From Billgrantia antri (GTDB lineage: Bacteria; Pseudomonadota; Gammaproteobacteria; Pseudomonadales; Halomonadaceae): a stretch of DNA of 64,000 bases. Positions 1 to 8,741 of this stretch are shown in pieces. The translations under genes and the position numbers were made by a program. The first letter of the stretch is position 1; the number at the start of each line of letters is the position of its first letter. The stretch covers positions 605,095 through 669,094 of the forward strand of contig NZ_JAHYCA010000001.1 of assembly GCF_019430905.1 (NCBI RefSeq), given 5' to 3'. The notes under the pieces are model-generated. The model did no database searches. It worked only from the letters and a program-made list of their open reading frames with translations, and was not told the DNA's origin.

Positions 1-311
1 TGGAAAGCCTGGGACTGACGGTACTTCCGTCGGAAACCGTCGCCCCGCCGCGCCTGGAAATGGTGCCGATCAGCCTGGAGTGCCGCTTGCACAGCGTCAC
101 CGCTTACGGCGATACAGGCGCCGAGTTCTTCGTTGGCCAGGTCTGCCAAGTCCATGTTCAGGACAGGCTCTACCAAGACGGTCGCATCGATACCCTCGCC
201 TTGCAGCCTGTGTGTCGCATCGCTGGCGCCAACTACGCCACCCTGGGGGAGGTTCGTCAGCTCAAGCCGGTGGCACAGACACCCAAGACCATCATCGAGG
301 CCCGACAATGA
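1..311 (+). CDS. Flavin reductase family protein, C-terminal part (5' end outside window)
   Basis: The reading frame is open from the first bases of the window (frame 3) to a TGA that overlaps the next start codon as ATGA. About 102 residues are visible. The visible region resembles the C-terminal half of the FMN-binding flavin reductase / DIM6-NTAB split-barrel family, with a stretch around SLECRLHSV, a GQV beta strand, and a late pair of short strands (LQPVCRIAGANYATLGEV). Such proteins supply reduced flavin to a monooxygenase or act as flavoprotein oxygenases themselves. Its position at the head of an HpaG/H/I operon fits an upper-pathway role in aromatic oxidation, but the partner oxygenase is not in view. 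The family call is moderate because half the protein is missing. Confidence 0.6.
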   Translation, partial: ESLGLTVLPSETVAPPRLEMVPISLECRLHSVTAYGDTGAEFFVGQVCQVHVQDRLYQDGRIDTLALQPVCRIAGANYATLGEVRQLKPVAQTPKTIIEARQ

Positions 312-1156
312 GCCATGACGACGGCACCCTTCCGCCTGAAGTCCACTCGGATATTCACTCCGACGACATGGCCGAGGGCGGCAAGACCTTGGGCGCGCGC
401 AGCATCCGGCGAGCATTGGCGATTCTTCGGATACTCGCTACCGGCCAGGAGCATGGCGTACGCATCACCGATATCGTCCGCGAAACCGGCCTCAACCGGC
501 CCACGGTGCATCGCATCCTGCGCACCCTGATCGAGGAAGGGGCAGTGGAACAGGATCCGAACACGCGGCGCTACATGGTCGGCCCGGAGCTCTCCCTACT
601 GGGAATGTCGCGAGCCGCCCGGGTGCCGGTGAAGTCGGTGGCCGAACCCTACCTGCGCCACATTGCGGAGCAGTGTGGTGACAGCGTTTTCCTGACCATC
701 CGCAGTGGGTTCGATTCCATCTGTGTCGACCGCAAGACGGGAAGTTATCCGGTCAAGGTGCTGTCCATCGAGGTGGGAGCACGCCGGCCTCTCGGCGTAA
801 GCGTCTCCGGCCTGGTGCTGCTGGCCTTCGCCGACCCGGACGATAGCGAAGAAGTCATCCTGGGGAACGAGCAGCGTCTCGCCAGCCATGGCCTGGACCT
901 GAGCGAGGTGCGTCGGCGCATTAACGAAACCCGTTCTCTGGGATATGCCTACAGCAAGGTGGGCGTCGTGCCCGGCACACGAGCACTGGCACTGCCGGTA
1001 TTCGATGCCAACCAACAGCTGGTGGCTTCGGTGGCGGTATCCGCCTTGGCCGACCGCCTCAGCCCGGAGCGGCTCGCCAGCCTGATACCGCTGATCCGCC
1101 ACCAGGCCGAATTGATCGCCAAAAGGCTTGGTGAAGTTCAGGCCCGCCGCCACTAG
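308..1156 (+). CDS. IclR family transcriptional regulator
   Basis: This 282-residue protein has the usual IclR size. A winged helix-turn-helix covers about residues 31-95, with a recognition helix near NRPTVHRILRTL, and is followed by the effector-binding GAF-like IclR domain, including the conserved segment RRPLGVSVSG and a late P-G-T-R-A-L-A-L-P strand. The start was taken at the ATG overlapping the TGA of the flavin reductase gene. A much longer upstream extension is open in this frame but would overlap that gene almost completely. It lies directly before, and in the same direction as, the FAH/hydratase/aldolase genes, so it is probably their pathway-specific regulator responding to an aromatic acid or ring-cleavage intermediate. 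The ligand is unknown. Confidence 0.9.
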   Translation: MSHDDGTLPPEVHSDIHSDDMAEGGKTLGARSIRRALAILRILATGQEHGVRITDIVRETGLNRPTVHRILRTLIEEGAVEQDPNTRRYMVGPELSLLGMSRAARVPVKSVAEPYLRHIAEQCGDSVFLTIRSGFDSICVDRKTGSYPVKVLSIEVGARRPLGVSVSGLVLLAFADPDDSEEVILGNEQRLASHGLDLSEVRRRINETRSLGYAYSKVGVVPGTRALALPVFDANQQLVASVAVSALADRLSPERLASLIPLIRHQAELIAKRLGEVQARRH

Positions 1157-1177
1157 GCCCATGCTTAAGGAGAGACT

Positions 1178-1864
1178 ATGACATCCGATATCTTGCGCCC
1201 GGGTGGGGCCTTACTGAGCGGCTCCGTCTACGGCTGCTTGCTCAACGTCCAGGAAGAACTGGATCGGCTTGGCGATGCCATCTACGAAGCACCTTATCAT
1301 GGAGTGCCTACCGGCCCCGTGCTGTACGTGAAGACTCCCAACACCCAGATCGCCGCCGGCCAGCCGGTACCGATCCCCGACGATGTGGATCAGGTGCGAG
1401 TGGGCGCGGCCCTGGGCATCGTGATCAAGACGACCCTGACCCGTGCCAATGCGGCGCAGGCCCTTGAGGCGATCGCCGGCTACACGCTGGTGAACGACAT
1501 CACCGTGCCCCACGACAGCCTGTTTCGGCAGCCACTCAAGCATAAGTGCCGTGATGGGTTCTGCCCTATCGGTCCCCGGCTGGTGAGCGCTTCCGACCTG
1601 CCGGACCCAGCCACCTTCATCGTTCGCACCTATGTGAATGGCGTGTGCAGGCATGAGTTTCGTCTCGATCAACTGGTACGGCCGGTGCCTACGCTGCTCG
1701 CCGAGATTTCCGATTTTACCAGCCTTTATCCCGGCGACCTGATTCTAGCCGGCGTCTCCCCGAGTGCGCCGCTGGCCGGCGTCGGCGATGTCGTAGCGAT
1801 TGAAATCGACGGCTTGGGCCGTCTGGAGAGCCCTCTGGTACGCGAAGGGGAGCAAGCCGCATGA
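1178..1864 (+). CDS. hpaG1: Fumarylacetoacetate hydrolase family protein, HpaG1-like (isomerase/decarboxylase N-terminal subunit)
   Basis: The 228-residue protein matches the N-terminal half of the bifunctional HpaG isomerase/decarboxylase of homoprotocatechuate degradation. It carries the segment KHKCRDGFCPIGPRL that is typical of HpaG1, and a GYTLVND strand. The E-x-E metal pair seen in active FAH subunits is absent (GAALGIV at that place), as is usual for HpaG1-type halves. It is preceded by a good AAGGAGAG ribosome site and overlaps the next gene by four bases (ATGA), so the two FAH subunits are translationally coupled. They probably act together on 5-oxopent-3-ene-tricarboxylate-type intermediates in the cytoplasm. 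The exact substrate is inferred from the neighbours. Confidence 0.82.
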   Translation: MTSDILRPGGALLSGSVYGCLLNVQEELDRLGDAIYEAPYHGVPTGPVLYVKTPNTQIAAGQPVPIPDDVDQVRVGAALGIVIKTTLTRANAAQALEAIAGYTLVNDITVPHDSLFRQPLKHKCRDGFCPIGPRLVSASDLPDPATFIVRTYVNGVCRHEFRLDQLVRPVPTLLAEISDFTSLYPGDLILAGVSPSAPLAGVGDVVAIEIDGLGRLESPLVREGEQAA

Positions 1865-2607
1865 AGCACGCACGGATCGCCTATGAAGGCCGCGTCCAGC
1901 AGGCCTGGGAAGACAGCGGCATGGTACGCCTGGCGGATGGCCGGCGCGTGGCGGAAACCGAGGTGGTGTGGCTGCCGCCGGTGACACCGGGCACGATTTT
2001 GGCGCTGGGCTTGAACTACGCGGACCATGCCGCGGAAATCGCCTCCCAGGCACCGGATGAGCCCATGGTCTTCCTCAAGGGCGCCAACACCCTGGTGGGC
2101 CATCGCGCCTTCACGCCACGCCCGGACGATGCCAGCAACATGCATTACGAGTGCGAACTGGCAATCGTGGTGGGCAGGCCGGCACGCAACGTGACCAAGG
2201 CCGACGCCTACGCTTACATCGCCGGCTACACGGTGGCCAACGACTACGCGGTACGCAACTATCTGGAAGGCTTCTATCGGCCCAACTTCCGGATCAAGAG
2301 CCGCGACAATTGCACTCCCATCGGCCCATGGCTGGTAGACGCCGCGGATATTCCCGACCCCATGGACCTGAGCCTGACCACCCGCGTCAATGGGGTCACT
2401 ACTCAGGAAGGTACTACCAGGGACATGCTCTTCGACGTGCCCTTCCTGATCGAGTACTTCAGCAGCTTCATGACCTTGCAGCCCGGCGACCTGATCCTCA
2501 CCGGCACTCCCAAAGGCACCGTCAACGTGATGCCTGGCGACGAGGTGGTCACTGAGATCGAGAGCATCGGCGCCCTATACAACACGATAATCGCGAGGAG
2601 ACCGTGA
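1861..2607 (+). CDS. hpaG2: Fumarylacetoacetate hydrolase family protein, HpaG2-like (isomerase/decarboxylase C-terminal subunit)
   Basis: This 248-residue protein is the catalytic FAH fold partner of the preceding gene. The metal-binding residues are visible: E97 and E99 in [12 protein letters not shown] and D128 in GYTVANDYA. The late LTGTPKGTV loop of the family is also present. In the homoprotocatechuate meta-cleavage pathway this half decarboxylates and isomerises the ring-cleavage product to 2-oxohept-3-ene-dioate. Start and stop codons are shared with both neighbours (ATGA upstream, TGATG downstream), a sign of a tightly coupled operon. A generic 5-carboxymethyl-2-hydroxymuconate isomerase or acylpyruvase role cannot be excluded from sequence alone. 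Confidence 0.83.
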   Translation: MKHARIAYEGRVQQAWEDSGMVRLADGRRVAETEVVWLPPVTPGTILALGLNYADHAAEIASQAPDEPMVFLKGANTLVGHRAFTPRPDDASNMHYECELAIVVGRPARNVTKADAYAYIAGYTVANDYAVRNYLEGFYRPNFRIKSRDNCTPIGPWLVDAADIPDPMDLSLTTRVNGVTTQEGTTRDMLFDVPFLIEYFSSFMTLQPGDLILTGTPKGTVNVMPGDEVVTEIESIGALYNTIIARRP

Positions 2608-3410
2608 TGCTCAGCGACGACGCCATCCGCACTGCGGCCGAACGGCTCGACCGCGCCGAGAACGAACGCACCCAGATCGATCACCTGACCCTACAGTATC
2701 CGGAACTGGGCTTCGAAGACGCTTACGCCATCCAGCGCTCCTGGGTCGATATTAAGGTAGCACGCGGCCAGCGCGTGATGGGTCACAAGATCGGCCTCAC
2801 CTCCCGGGCAATGCAGTTGTCCGCACGCATCGACGAACCGGACTATGGCGTACTGCTCGACGACATGTTCTTCGAGGATAACGTCGAGATCCCTGTAGAG
2901 CGGTTCATCGTGCCGCGCCTGGAAGTCGAGTTGGCGTTCGTACTCGCGCGGGACCTGACTGGCCCCGACTGCACCGTACTGGACGTGATGCGCGCGACCG
3001 AATACGTGATACCGGCGCTCGAAATCATCGATGCCCGTGTGCGTCAGGTGGATCCGGCCTCCGGTGCACCGCGCAAAGTGTTCGACACCATTTCCGACAA
3101 TGCCGCCAACGCCGGCGTGGTGCTGGGCGGCCGCCCCATCCGCCCGTTCGACATCGACCTGCGCTGGAGCGCAGCGGTGTGCAGCCGCAACGGTCTGGTA
3201 GAGGAAACCGGGGTGGCCGCCGGTGTACTCGGCCACCCCGCCAAGGGCATCGCCTGGCTGGCCAACAAGCTGGCCCCCTACGACGTCACTCTGAAGGCCG
3301 GGGAAATCGTGCTGGCCGGTTCCTTTACCCGCCCGGTGGCGGCATCCGCCGGCGACACCTTCCACGTGGACTACGGCCCGCTGGGAGCTATCGGCCTGCG
3401 CTTCGTCTAG
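2607..3410 (+). CDS. hpaH: 2-oxo-hept-3-ene-1,7-dioate hydratase (HpaH)
   Basis: The 267-residue protein belongs to the MhpD/HpaH hydratase family, which is FAH-like in fold. Family features are GHKIGLTS near residue 57, the acidic metal-binding E-x-E in [10 protein letters not shown], and the closing segment LAGSFTRPV. It would add water to 2-oxohept-3-ene-dioate to give 4-hydroxy-2-oxoheptanedioate, the substrate of the next gene product. The ATG chosen lies six bases after a GAGGAG ribosome site and overlaps the stop of hpaG2; a GTG three bases earlier is an alternative start. The placement between HpaG and HpaI genes is the classical pathway order, which makes the assignment firm. Confidence 0.9.
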   Translation: MLSDDAIRTAAERLDRAENERTQIDHLTLQYPELGFEDAYAIQRSWVDIKVARGQRVMGHKIGLTSRAMQLSARIDEPDYGVLLDDMFFEDNVEIPVERFIVPRLEVELAFVLARDLTGPDCTVLDVMRATEYVIPALEIIDARVRQVDPASGAPRKVFDTISDNAANAGVVLGGRPIRPFDIDLRWSAAVCSRNGLVEETGVAAGVLGHPAKGIAWLANKLAPYDVTLKAGEIVLAGSFTRPVAASAGDTFHVDYGPLGAIGLRFV

Positions 3411-3420
3411 AGGAGGCGTC

Positions 3421-4224
3421 ATGAAACTTCCGATGAACGGTTTCAAGCAAGCCCTTGCAGAGGGTCGACCTCAAATCGGTTTGTGGTGCGCCCTGGCGGA
3501 CGCCTACGGCGCCGAAATCGCCGCCTCCGCCGGCTTCGACTGGCTGCTGATCGATGGCGAGCACGGCCCCAACGACGTACGTTCGATCCTGGCGCAGCTG
3601 CAGGCGGTGGCTCCCTACGCCACCCATCCGGTGGTGCGGCCGATAAACGGCGATGCCGACACCCTCAAGCCGTTACTCGACATCGGCGTACAGACGCTAC
3701 TGGTGCCGATGGTGGAAAGCCGCGAACAGGCACGTTGTATCGTCGAGGCCACCCGCTACCCACCGCATGGGCGTCGCGGCGTGGGCGCCGGCCTGGCGCG
3801 GGCGTCGCGCTGGGGGCGAGTGCCGGACTACATTCACTGCTGTCATGAGGAATTGTGCCTTCTGCTGCAGGTGGAAAGCCGTGCAGGGCTCGACAACCTG
3901 GAAGAGATTGCGACGGTGGAAGGCGTTGACGGAATCTTTATCGGTGCCGCCGATCTGGCTGCGGACATGGGGTATCTCGGCCAGGCCGGCCATGCGGCGG
4001 TGAACGCAGCGTTACTGGACGCTTTCAAGCGTATCCGGGCGACAGGCAAGCCCGCCGGTGCGCTCACCGTCAACGAGGAGCTGGCCCGCGAGCATCTCGC
4101 CGCCGGCTGTCGGTTCCTGGCCGTGGGGGCCGATACCGCCCTGCTGGCCCGCGCTACGGACACGCTGCTGCGCCGCTTCAAGGACCCGGATTCATTGTCG
4201 CCATCCATGGCAGGCGCTGACTGA
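3421..4224 (+). CDS. hpaI: 4-hydroxy-2-oxoheptanedioate aldolase (HpaI)
   Basis: This 267-residue class II aldolase resembles HpaI along its whole length. The DGEHGPNDVR segment carries the catalytic histidine (H48), VVRP contains the substrate-binding arginine, and metal ligands lie in LLQVESRA and FIGAADLAADMGY. It cleaves 4-hydroxy-2-oxoheptanedioate to pyruvate and succinate semialdehyde, the last step of the meta-cleavage branch. It follows hpaH by ten bases with an AGGAGG site. Sugar-acid aldolases of the same family (RhmA, GarL) are close relatives, but the adjacent HpaG/H genes favour the aromatic pathway. Confidence 0.9.
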   Translation: MKLPMNGFKQALAEGRPQIGLWCALADAYGAEIAASAGFDWLLIDGEHGPNDVRSILAQLQAVAPYATHPVVRPINGDADTLKPLLDIGVQTLLVPMVESREQARCIVEATRYPPHGRRGVGAGLARASRWGRVPDYIHCCHEELCLLLQVESRAGLDNLEEIATVEGVDGIFIGAADLAADMGYLGQAGHAAVNAALLDAFKRIRATGKPAGALTVNEELAREHLAAGCRFLAVGADTALLARATDTLLRRFKDPDSLSPSMAGAD

Positions 4225-4271
4225 CGCCATTCTCACAAGCTCTAGGTGCGCATCCGAGAGGAGAACAATAA

Positions 4272-4715
4272 ATGACACGTCCCATTAACGGCTTACAGCT
4301 CGGCGCCGCGTTGCTGCTGGGTCTGCTGGGGCTCTACATCATCTGGCAGGGAAGCAGCTACGATATCGGCTCGCTGCGCCGCATGGGGCCGGGGTTCTTT
4401 CCGATAATGGTCGGATCAGTACTGTTATTGTTCTCCGTCCTCTTGGCAGCGGAGCAGTGGCGTACGGAAAAAGAACAGGATTTCTGGATTCCCCGCCCAA
4501 TTCTCATGATTTCTGCCGGTTTTGTGGCATTCGCTGCGTTACTGGAGCGCACCGGCCTAGTGCCCGCCACCCTGGCTCTGGTCATGCTGGTGTCTCTCTC
4601 CGAAAAACCGGTGCGTCCGTTGGCGGCAATCGCTACCGCGGTGTGCCTGAGCGTACTCGGCGTTTCGGTCTTCATATACGGCCTCGGTATTCCGGTCGCC
4701 GCGATTCGATGGTGA
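4272..4715 (+). CDS. tctB: Tripartite tricarboxylate transporter small membrane subunit TctB
   Basis: The 147-residue protein has four predicted membrane helices and the TctB-family signature MGPGFFPIMVG after the first helix. TctB is the small membrane subunit of TTT importers, which work with the large channel subunit TctA and a periplasmic binding protein TctC. A GAGGAG ribosome site precedes the ATG. The gene follows hpaI by 47 bases and is four bases before tctA. No tctC is present in the window, so the binding protein is either upstream of the left edge or elsewhere. Linkage suggests import of an aromatic acid or dicarboxylate used by the Hpa enzymes. Confidence 0.9.
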   Translation: MTRPINGLQLGAALLLGLLGLYIIWQGSSYDIGSLRRMGPGFFPIMVGSVLLLFSVLLAAEQWRTEKEQDFWIPRPILMISAGFVAFAALLERTGLVPATLALVMLVSLSEKPVRPLAAIATAVCLSVLGVSVFIYGLGIPVAAIRW

Positions 4716-4719
4716 GCTG

Positions 4720-6246
4720 ATGGATATCTTCCAGAATCTGGCGCTCGGCGCCGAGATCGCGTTCTCCTTGGAAGGCCTGCTGTTCTGCTTCGTAGGCGTT
4801 CTGGTCGGCACCTTCGTGGGCGTGCTGCCGGGCATCGGGCCATTGGCGGCAATTTCCCTGGCATTGCCGATGACCTACTACCTCTCTCCGCCAGTCGCAC
4901 TGATCATGCTCGCCGGGATCTTCTACGGCGCCCAGTATGGCGGCTCGATCGCTGCGATCCTGCTCAACCTTCCGGGCACCGCCTCGGCGGCGGTGACCTG
5001 CCTCGATGGCAACCAGCTCACCAAGCAGGGACGTGCCGGTGTGGCGCTGTTCACGGCCGCCATCGCCTCCTTCATCGGCGGCATCGTCGCTATCTTCATG
5101 GTGCTTGGTTTCACGCCGGTGATTGCTTCATTCGCCATGGGTTTTGGTCCCGTGGATTACTTCTCGATCATGCTGCTGGGTCTGGTAGCCGCATCCACCC
5201 TGTCGGTAGGGTCGCCGCTCAAGGGGATGGCCATGGTGATCGTAGGCATCGCGCTGGGGCTGGTGGGTACCGACGAGACATCTGGCGCCTTGCGCTTCAC
5301 TTTCGGCGCCCTGGCCCTGGCCGACGGCATCAGTCTGGTGGCGCTGGCAATGGGCCTGTTCGGCGTTGGCGAGATTCTCGCCAACCTGGGACAGGAGAGT
5401 CATACGCCGCCAAAGGCCAGCGGCCTGACGTTCAAGTCCATGATGCCCAAGCCGGCGGAATGGCACGGACTTTTGAAAACCATGCTGCGTAGCTCCGGCA
5501 TCGGCACCTTCGTCGGTGCCTTGCCCGGTTCCGGCCCGGCGATCGCCGCCTTCATGTCCTACGCGGCGGAGAAAAAGCTGGCGAAAAATCCGGAAAAACT
5601 CGGCCAGGGTGAACTGCGCGGCGTGGCCGCGCCGGAATCCGCTAATAATGCGGCGGTACAGGCGGCATTCATTCCCACCCTGAGCCTGGGTATTCCCGGT
5701 GACGCCGTCATGGCGGTACTACTCGGTGCGATGATTCTCCACGGCATTACTCCCGGGCCAATGCTGATAACCAGCAATCCGGAAATGTTCTGGGGTCTGG
5801 TGGTCAGTTTTGGCGTCGGCAACATCATGCTGCTGATACTCAATGTGCCATTGATCCGCCTCTGGGTGCGCATGCTGTCGATTCCCTACCACATGCTGTA
5901 CCCCGCGATGCTGTTTTTCATCTGCATCGGTGTGTATTCGGTGCGATCCAGTGTGTTCGATATCTACACGGCACTCTTCTTCGGCGTGATCGGCTACTTC
6001 CTTATCCGTCTTCGCTATCCAGCCGCACCACTGCTACTCGGCTTCATTCTCGGCCCTATGATGGAAGTGCATTTCCGACGTGCCCTGTTGATGTCGCGTG
6101 GGGATTACATGACGTTCTTCGAGAGCGTACCAAGCACCGCTTTTCTCATTCTCAGCATGCTGTTCCTCTTGCTGCCGATCTGGACCATGTTGCGTAAACG
6201 TAGCGCTCGTGTAAGGAGGTCGCGTGAGGCAGATCGGTCCTTCTAG
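4720..6246 (+). CDS. tctA: Tripartite tricarboxylate transporter permease TctA
   Basis: The 508-residue, strongly hydrophobic protein has the family length and the two repeated glycine-rich signatures of TctA: GVLPGIGPLAAISLALPMTYYLSP near residue 31 in spaced form, and GALPGSGPAIAAFMSYAAEKK near residue 265, each broken here for brevity. About 12 membrane helices are expected. It forms the substrate path of the importer together with TctB. The C-terminus ends in an arginine-rich tail. It is the last gene of the aromatic operon; the following nitroreductase gene is convergent, and I see no strong intrinsic terminator in the 54 bases between them. Confidence 0.92.
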   Translation: MDIFQNLALGAEIAFSLEGLLFCFVGVLVGTFVGVLPGIGPLAAISLALPMTYYLSPPVALIMLAGIFYGAQYGGSIAAILLNLPGTASAAVTCLDGNQLTKQGRAGVALFTAAIASFIGGIVAIFMVLGFTPVIASFAMGFGPVDYFSIMLLGLVAASTLSVGSPLKGMAMVIVGIALGLVGTDETSGALRFTFGALALADGISLVALAMGLFGVGEILANLGQESHTPPKASGLTFKSMMPKPAEWHGLLKTMLRSSGIGTFVGALPGSGPAIAAFMSYAAEKKLAKNPEKLGQGELRGVAAPESANNAAVQAAFIPTLSLGIPGDAVMAVLLGAMILHGITPGPMLITSNPEMFWGLVVSFGVGNIMLLILNVPLIRLWVRMLSIPYHMLYPAMLFFICIGVYSVRSSVFDIYTALFFGVIGYFLIRLRYPAAPLLLGFILGPMMEVHFRRALLMSRGDYMTFFESVPSTAFLILSMLFLLLPIWTMLRKRSARVRRSREADRSF

Positions 6247-6300
6247 GGAGTAGGGAGAAATCGTGCCTAGCCGAATGGTAGACGGTTCAGGCATGCCATC

Positions 6301-7344
6301 CTATGCGCTGGCGGTGGTGACGAGCACCGACTCCACCGGCCGGCGCAGCGAGCGCGGCATCGCTTTGCCCCGGCCGAACCGCACCACCAGGTCGGGGCGG
6401 CCGCCGACGATCCCCAGCGCATCGGCAAACGCCGGGCGCACGCTCGCTTCCTCGACCGGCTGGTTGATAAAGGCGTTGCAGATACCGAGCGTCGTCGCCT
6501 GCAGGGCGAAGCGTTGGTAGCAGCGCCCGGCTTCGACCCAGTGCGCCTGGTCGTCGGCTTGTGAGATGAACACGGCAATGCCGGCGGAGCTGCGCACCTG
6601 ACGGGCGACCTTGGCGTTCTCGGCGCCTTGCCGCAGCAGCGCACGGAACAGCCAGCGGCCTAGCCAGCGCGGGGTCGGTGGGCTCCCCATCGAGCGGGCG
6701 AAGAGCCCATCCCCGGCCGTGATCGCCTCTTGGTCCCCGAAGCGGATCCAGGTCTCGAGTTCCTGCCGAAACGCCCGGTTGCCGATCTGTCGGCCGTTGG
6801 CAAGCAGCACGTATTCCAGCACGTTCTCGATGGCTTTCTTCTCGGTCAGCAGGCTGATCGAGACCCCCTGCCCGGTTCCCGCAGCCTGGAGCAGGTAGAG
6901 TTGCTCGTCGGCGATGGGCGAGCCGTCATAGTCGGTGCGTGAGCACTGGCGGGCCGGAATGGCATCGAATAGTGGGGAAACCTCGGGCTGGCAGGGCGCC
7001 AGCGTGACGCGCACCTCCCCGGCCCCTTCGGCATGGAAGCTGACCTCGCCCTGCATGCCGAGCGCCCGCGCCGCCAGGCTCAGGTTCTCGGCGGCGCATC
7101 CCAGCGAGACGTAGAGGTGGTGGTCATCCGGATCGACGACCGGGGTGCGCCGGGTGAGATCCGGCAAGATGGATATGGCATCCTCGGCGATGCGAAAGCG
7201 CCAGCACTGGGTGTTGTGGCCGGAGGGGGCCAGGGTGGCATAGCGAATGAGCTCCTTCACCCTGGCGGCCTGGTCGGGCAGCTGCCCGTCGCCATGGCGC
7301 CAGAGGTTCTTCACCACCTGCTCGTAGTTCATCGCCTGCCCCAT
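6301..7344 (-). CDS. Acg-type nitroreductase-fold FMN protein
   Basis: The protein of about 347 residues looks like the Acg family of FMN-binding nitroreductase-fold proteins: RYATLAPSGHNTQCWRF near the N-terminus is the typical flavin-contact segment, and the second half repeats the fold with a LGICNAFINQPVEE segment. Members of this group are larger than ordinary nitroreductases and often sequester FMN or act in dormancy and stress responses. Several starts are possible; the ATG giving MGQAMNYEQ was chosen, with MNYEQ four codons later as the next option and a GTG 21 codons earlier. The gene is divergent from the PNPOx-like gene, and no operon partner is evident. Confidence 0.72.
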   Translation of the reverse strand: MGQAMNYEQVVKNLWRHGDGQLPDQAARVKELIRYATLAPSGHNTQCWRFRIAEDAISILPDLTRRTPVVDPDDHHLYVSLGCAAENLSLAARALGMQGEVSFHAEGAGEVRVTLAPCQPEVSPLFDAIPARQCSRTDYDGSPIADEQLYLLQAAGTGQGVSISLLTEKKAIENVLEYVLLANGRQIGNRAFRQELETWIRFGDQEAITAGDGLFARSMGSPPTPRWLGRWLFRALLRQGAENAKVARQVRSSAGIAVFISQADDQAHWVEAGRCYQRFALQATTLGICNAFINQPVEEASVRPAFADALGIVGGRPDLVVRFGRGKAMPRSLRRPVESVLVTTASA

Positions 7345-7538
7345 CCCGTCGTCGCCCCCTGCTGACTTCAGTTTAGCGCCAACATTGCTCGCGAGCGCAG
7401 GTGACACGCCATGTTCGATGTACTGCCTTGCCAGGTCATTTGCCGGGGTGGCTCCGGGTTACTAGGCTGATCTCGTCATGTTCGGCATTGCCGGATGACG
7501 CCTATTCGCCGCACCGTTTTCGACAGGAGGTTGAAGCC

Positions 7539-8027
7539 ATGTCCAGCCCTGAGCACAAGCAGAAGATATGGAAGATGATCAAGGAGATACAGGTCGGCAT
7601 GCTGGTCACACTGGATGGCGACATGCCCCGCGCCCGGCCGATGCATCTGGTGCAGGACGAGTACGACGGCACGCTGTGGTTCTTCACCCGGCGCAGTGCC
7701 GAGAAGGTTTCCGAGACCAATCGCGACCACGACGTCTGCCTCAGCTTTTCCGACCAGGAAGAGGGGGTATACGTCTCGCTCTCGGGCAAGGCCAACCTGA
7801 CCGCCGACCGCAGGCTGATCGAGAAGTACTGGAATCCGTTCGTCGCGGCCTGGTTTCCCGACGGCAAGGACGATCCTGATCTTGCGCTGCTGGAGGTCAA
7901 GGTGACCATGGGCGAGCACTGGAAGGCCAAGGAGAGCAAAGTGTTCCAGCTCTATGAGTTCGCCAAGGCCAATGTCAAGAAGGATGCCACGCCGAACTTG
8001 GGCGAGAACGAGAAATTCGGCGGCTGA
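7539..8027 (+). CDS. Pyridoxamine 5'-phosphate oxidase family / general stress protein 26-like
   Basis: This 162-residue protein has the split-barrel FMN-binding fold of the PNPOx-like general stress proteins. Recognisable parts are the first strand pair VGMLVTLDGDMPRARPM, the LWFFTRRSAEK segment that usually contacts flavin phosphate, and the late KVTMGEHWKAKESKV strand. The chosen ATG has an AGGAGG site eight bases upstream; the open frame extends 46 codons further but has no comparable site. It is probably a soluble flavin or F420-like cofactor binding protein induced by stress. The substrate is unknown. It sits alone between two divergent or weakly linked neighbours. Confidence 0.78.
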   Translation: MSSPEHKQKIWKMIKEIQVGMLVTLDGDMPRARPMHLVQDEYDGTLWFFTRRSAEKVSETNRDHDVCLSFSDQEEGVYVSLSGKANLTADRRLIEKYWNPFVAAWFPDGKDDPDLALLEVKVTMGEHWKAKESKVFQLYEFAKANVKKDATPNLGENEKFGG

Positions 8028-8208
8028 CGTCGTGCGCGGGCAGCCCTTGCAAGGCCCTTGCCGCGCGGCTTCGCCATGGCTCCGCAGAGGTGTGCGGGTG
8101 AGCGGAGACTTACATTTTTTCCGTTGAGCCCGCCGCCTTGCCTCAGGCAGGATGAAGGTAGAAAAGCAGGTTGGTAGACAAGCAACGGCATACCGCTGGA
8201 GGAGCCAC

Positions 8209-8544
8209 ATGCAACCGCTGAGCTATTACTACTACAACGTGCTGGAAGGTCTCGAAAAGCCGTGCGACGTGCCGTCATCCCAGCTGCAGGAGGGCTACGA
8301 CATCCTGTATCGACATGGCGGGCGCATCGAAATGGACCTGATGCGCAAGGCCGAGGATAGCAATGCCCAGGGCGCGCCCTACCACTGGTACGAGGCCCTC
8401 GATGAAGAGCAGCGGGCGAAACTGCACAAGGCCCTGGACGACGAGAACCCCGCCAAGATTCTCAAGATCATTCAGCGCAACGGCTATGCTGGCGTGCTCT
8501 ACCATCATGCCTGGCATAACTTCCGGGAGCCGGGAGCGGCCTGA
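8209..8544 (+). CDS. Conserved hypothetical protein, 111 residues
   Basis: I do not recognise this family. The 111-residue product starts with a tyrosine-rich segment (LSYYYYNVLEG) and is otherwise a mixed-charge soluble protein with helical character and no signal peptide or membrane segment. The ATG was chosen because GGAGGAG lies just upstream; the frame is open for another 19 codons. Codon use with G/C in third position matches neighbouring real genes. A clear intrinsic terminator follows about 70 bases downstream, so it is likely a single-gene transcript. Confidence 0.6.
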   Translation: MQPLSYYYYNVLEGLEKPCDVPSSQLQEGYDILYRHGGRIEMDLMRKAEDSNAQGAPYHWYEALDEEQRAKLHKALDDENPAKILKIIQRNGYAGVLYHHAWHNFREPGAA

Positions 8545-8615
8545 ACCGCTATCGAAAATCCCAGCATGTCGGGTAGGTGATACCGACTGCTAGATAAGTC
8601 ATCCGTAACGTACAG

Positions 8616-8645
8616 GGCCGCTTTCCCAGGGAAGCGGCCTTTTTG
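8616..8645 (+). terminator. Intrinsic terminator
   Basis: A perfect 8-bp stem GGCCGCTT / AAGCGGCC encloses a TCCCAGGG loop and is followed directly by TTTTTGTT. It lies about 70 bases after the 111-residue hypothetical gene and before the TetR promoter, so it separates these two transcription units. Confidence 0.85.
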
Positions 8646-8669
8646 TTGCCCAGGTCAAGGCGTGACGGT

Positions 8670-8729
8670 TTGACACCGTCGCCGCTCTGTATTTAACTGC
8701 TCTCAAGTTTATATAGATCGGTCTATATA
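8670..8729 (+). promoter_or_regulatory. TetR-gene promoter with perfect 20-bp operator palindrome
   Basis: A consensus -35 box TTGACA is followed after about 16 bases by a weak -10 (TTTAAC). Just downstream lies TATATAGA-TCGG-TCTATATA, two perfect 8-bp arms with a 4-bp centre. The core AGATCGGTCT resembles operators of TetR-type repressors that regulate themselves, such as NemR-like boxes with TAGACC half sites. The palindrome lies 12 bases before the tetR ATG, which fits autorepression of the tetR-MFS unit. The assignment to this regulator is inferred from position. Confidence 0.72.
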
Positions 8730-8741
8730 GGAGCGTCTTCA

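Noticed and set aside
6212..6253. AAGGAGGT followed by a GTG and a nine-codon frame near the tctA end
   Set aside because: The site lies inside tctA coding sequence and the frame is too short; no leader-peptide role is evident because the next gene is convergent.
6262..6292. Weak TGCCT...AGGCA repeat between tctA and the nitroreductase gene
   Set aside because: The stem is short and interrupted, and no T-tract follows, so I do not call it a terminator.
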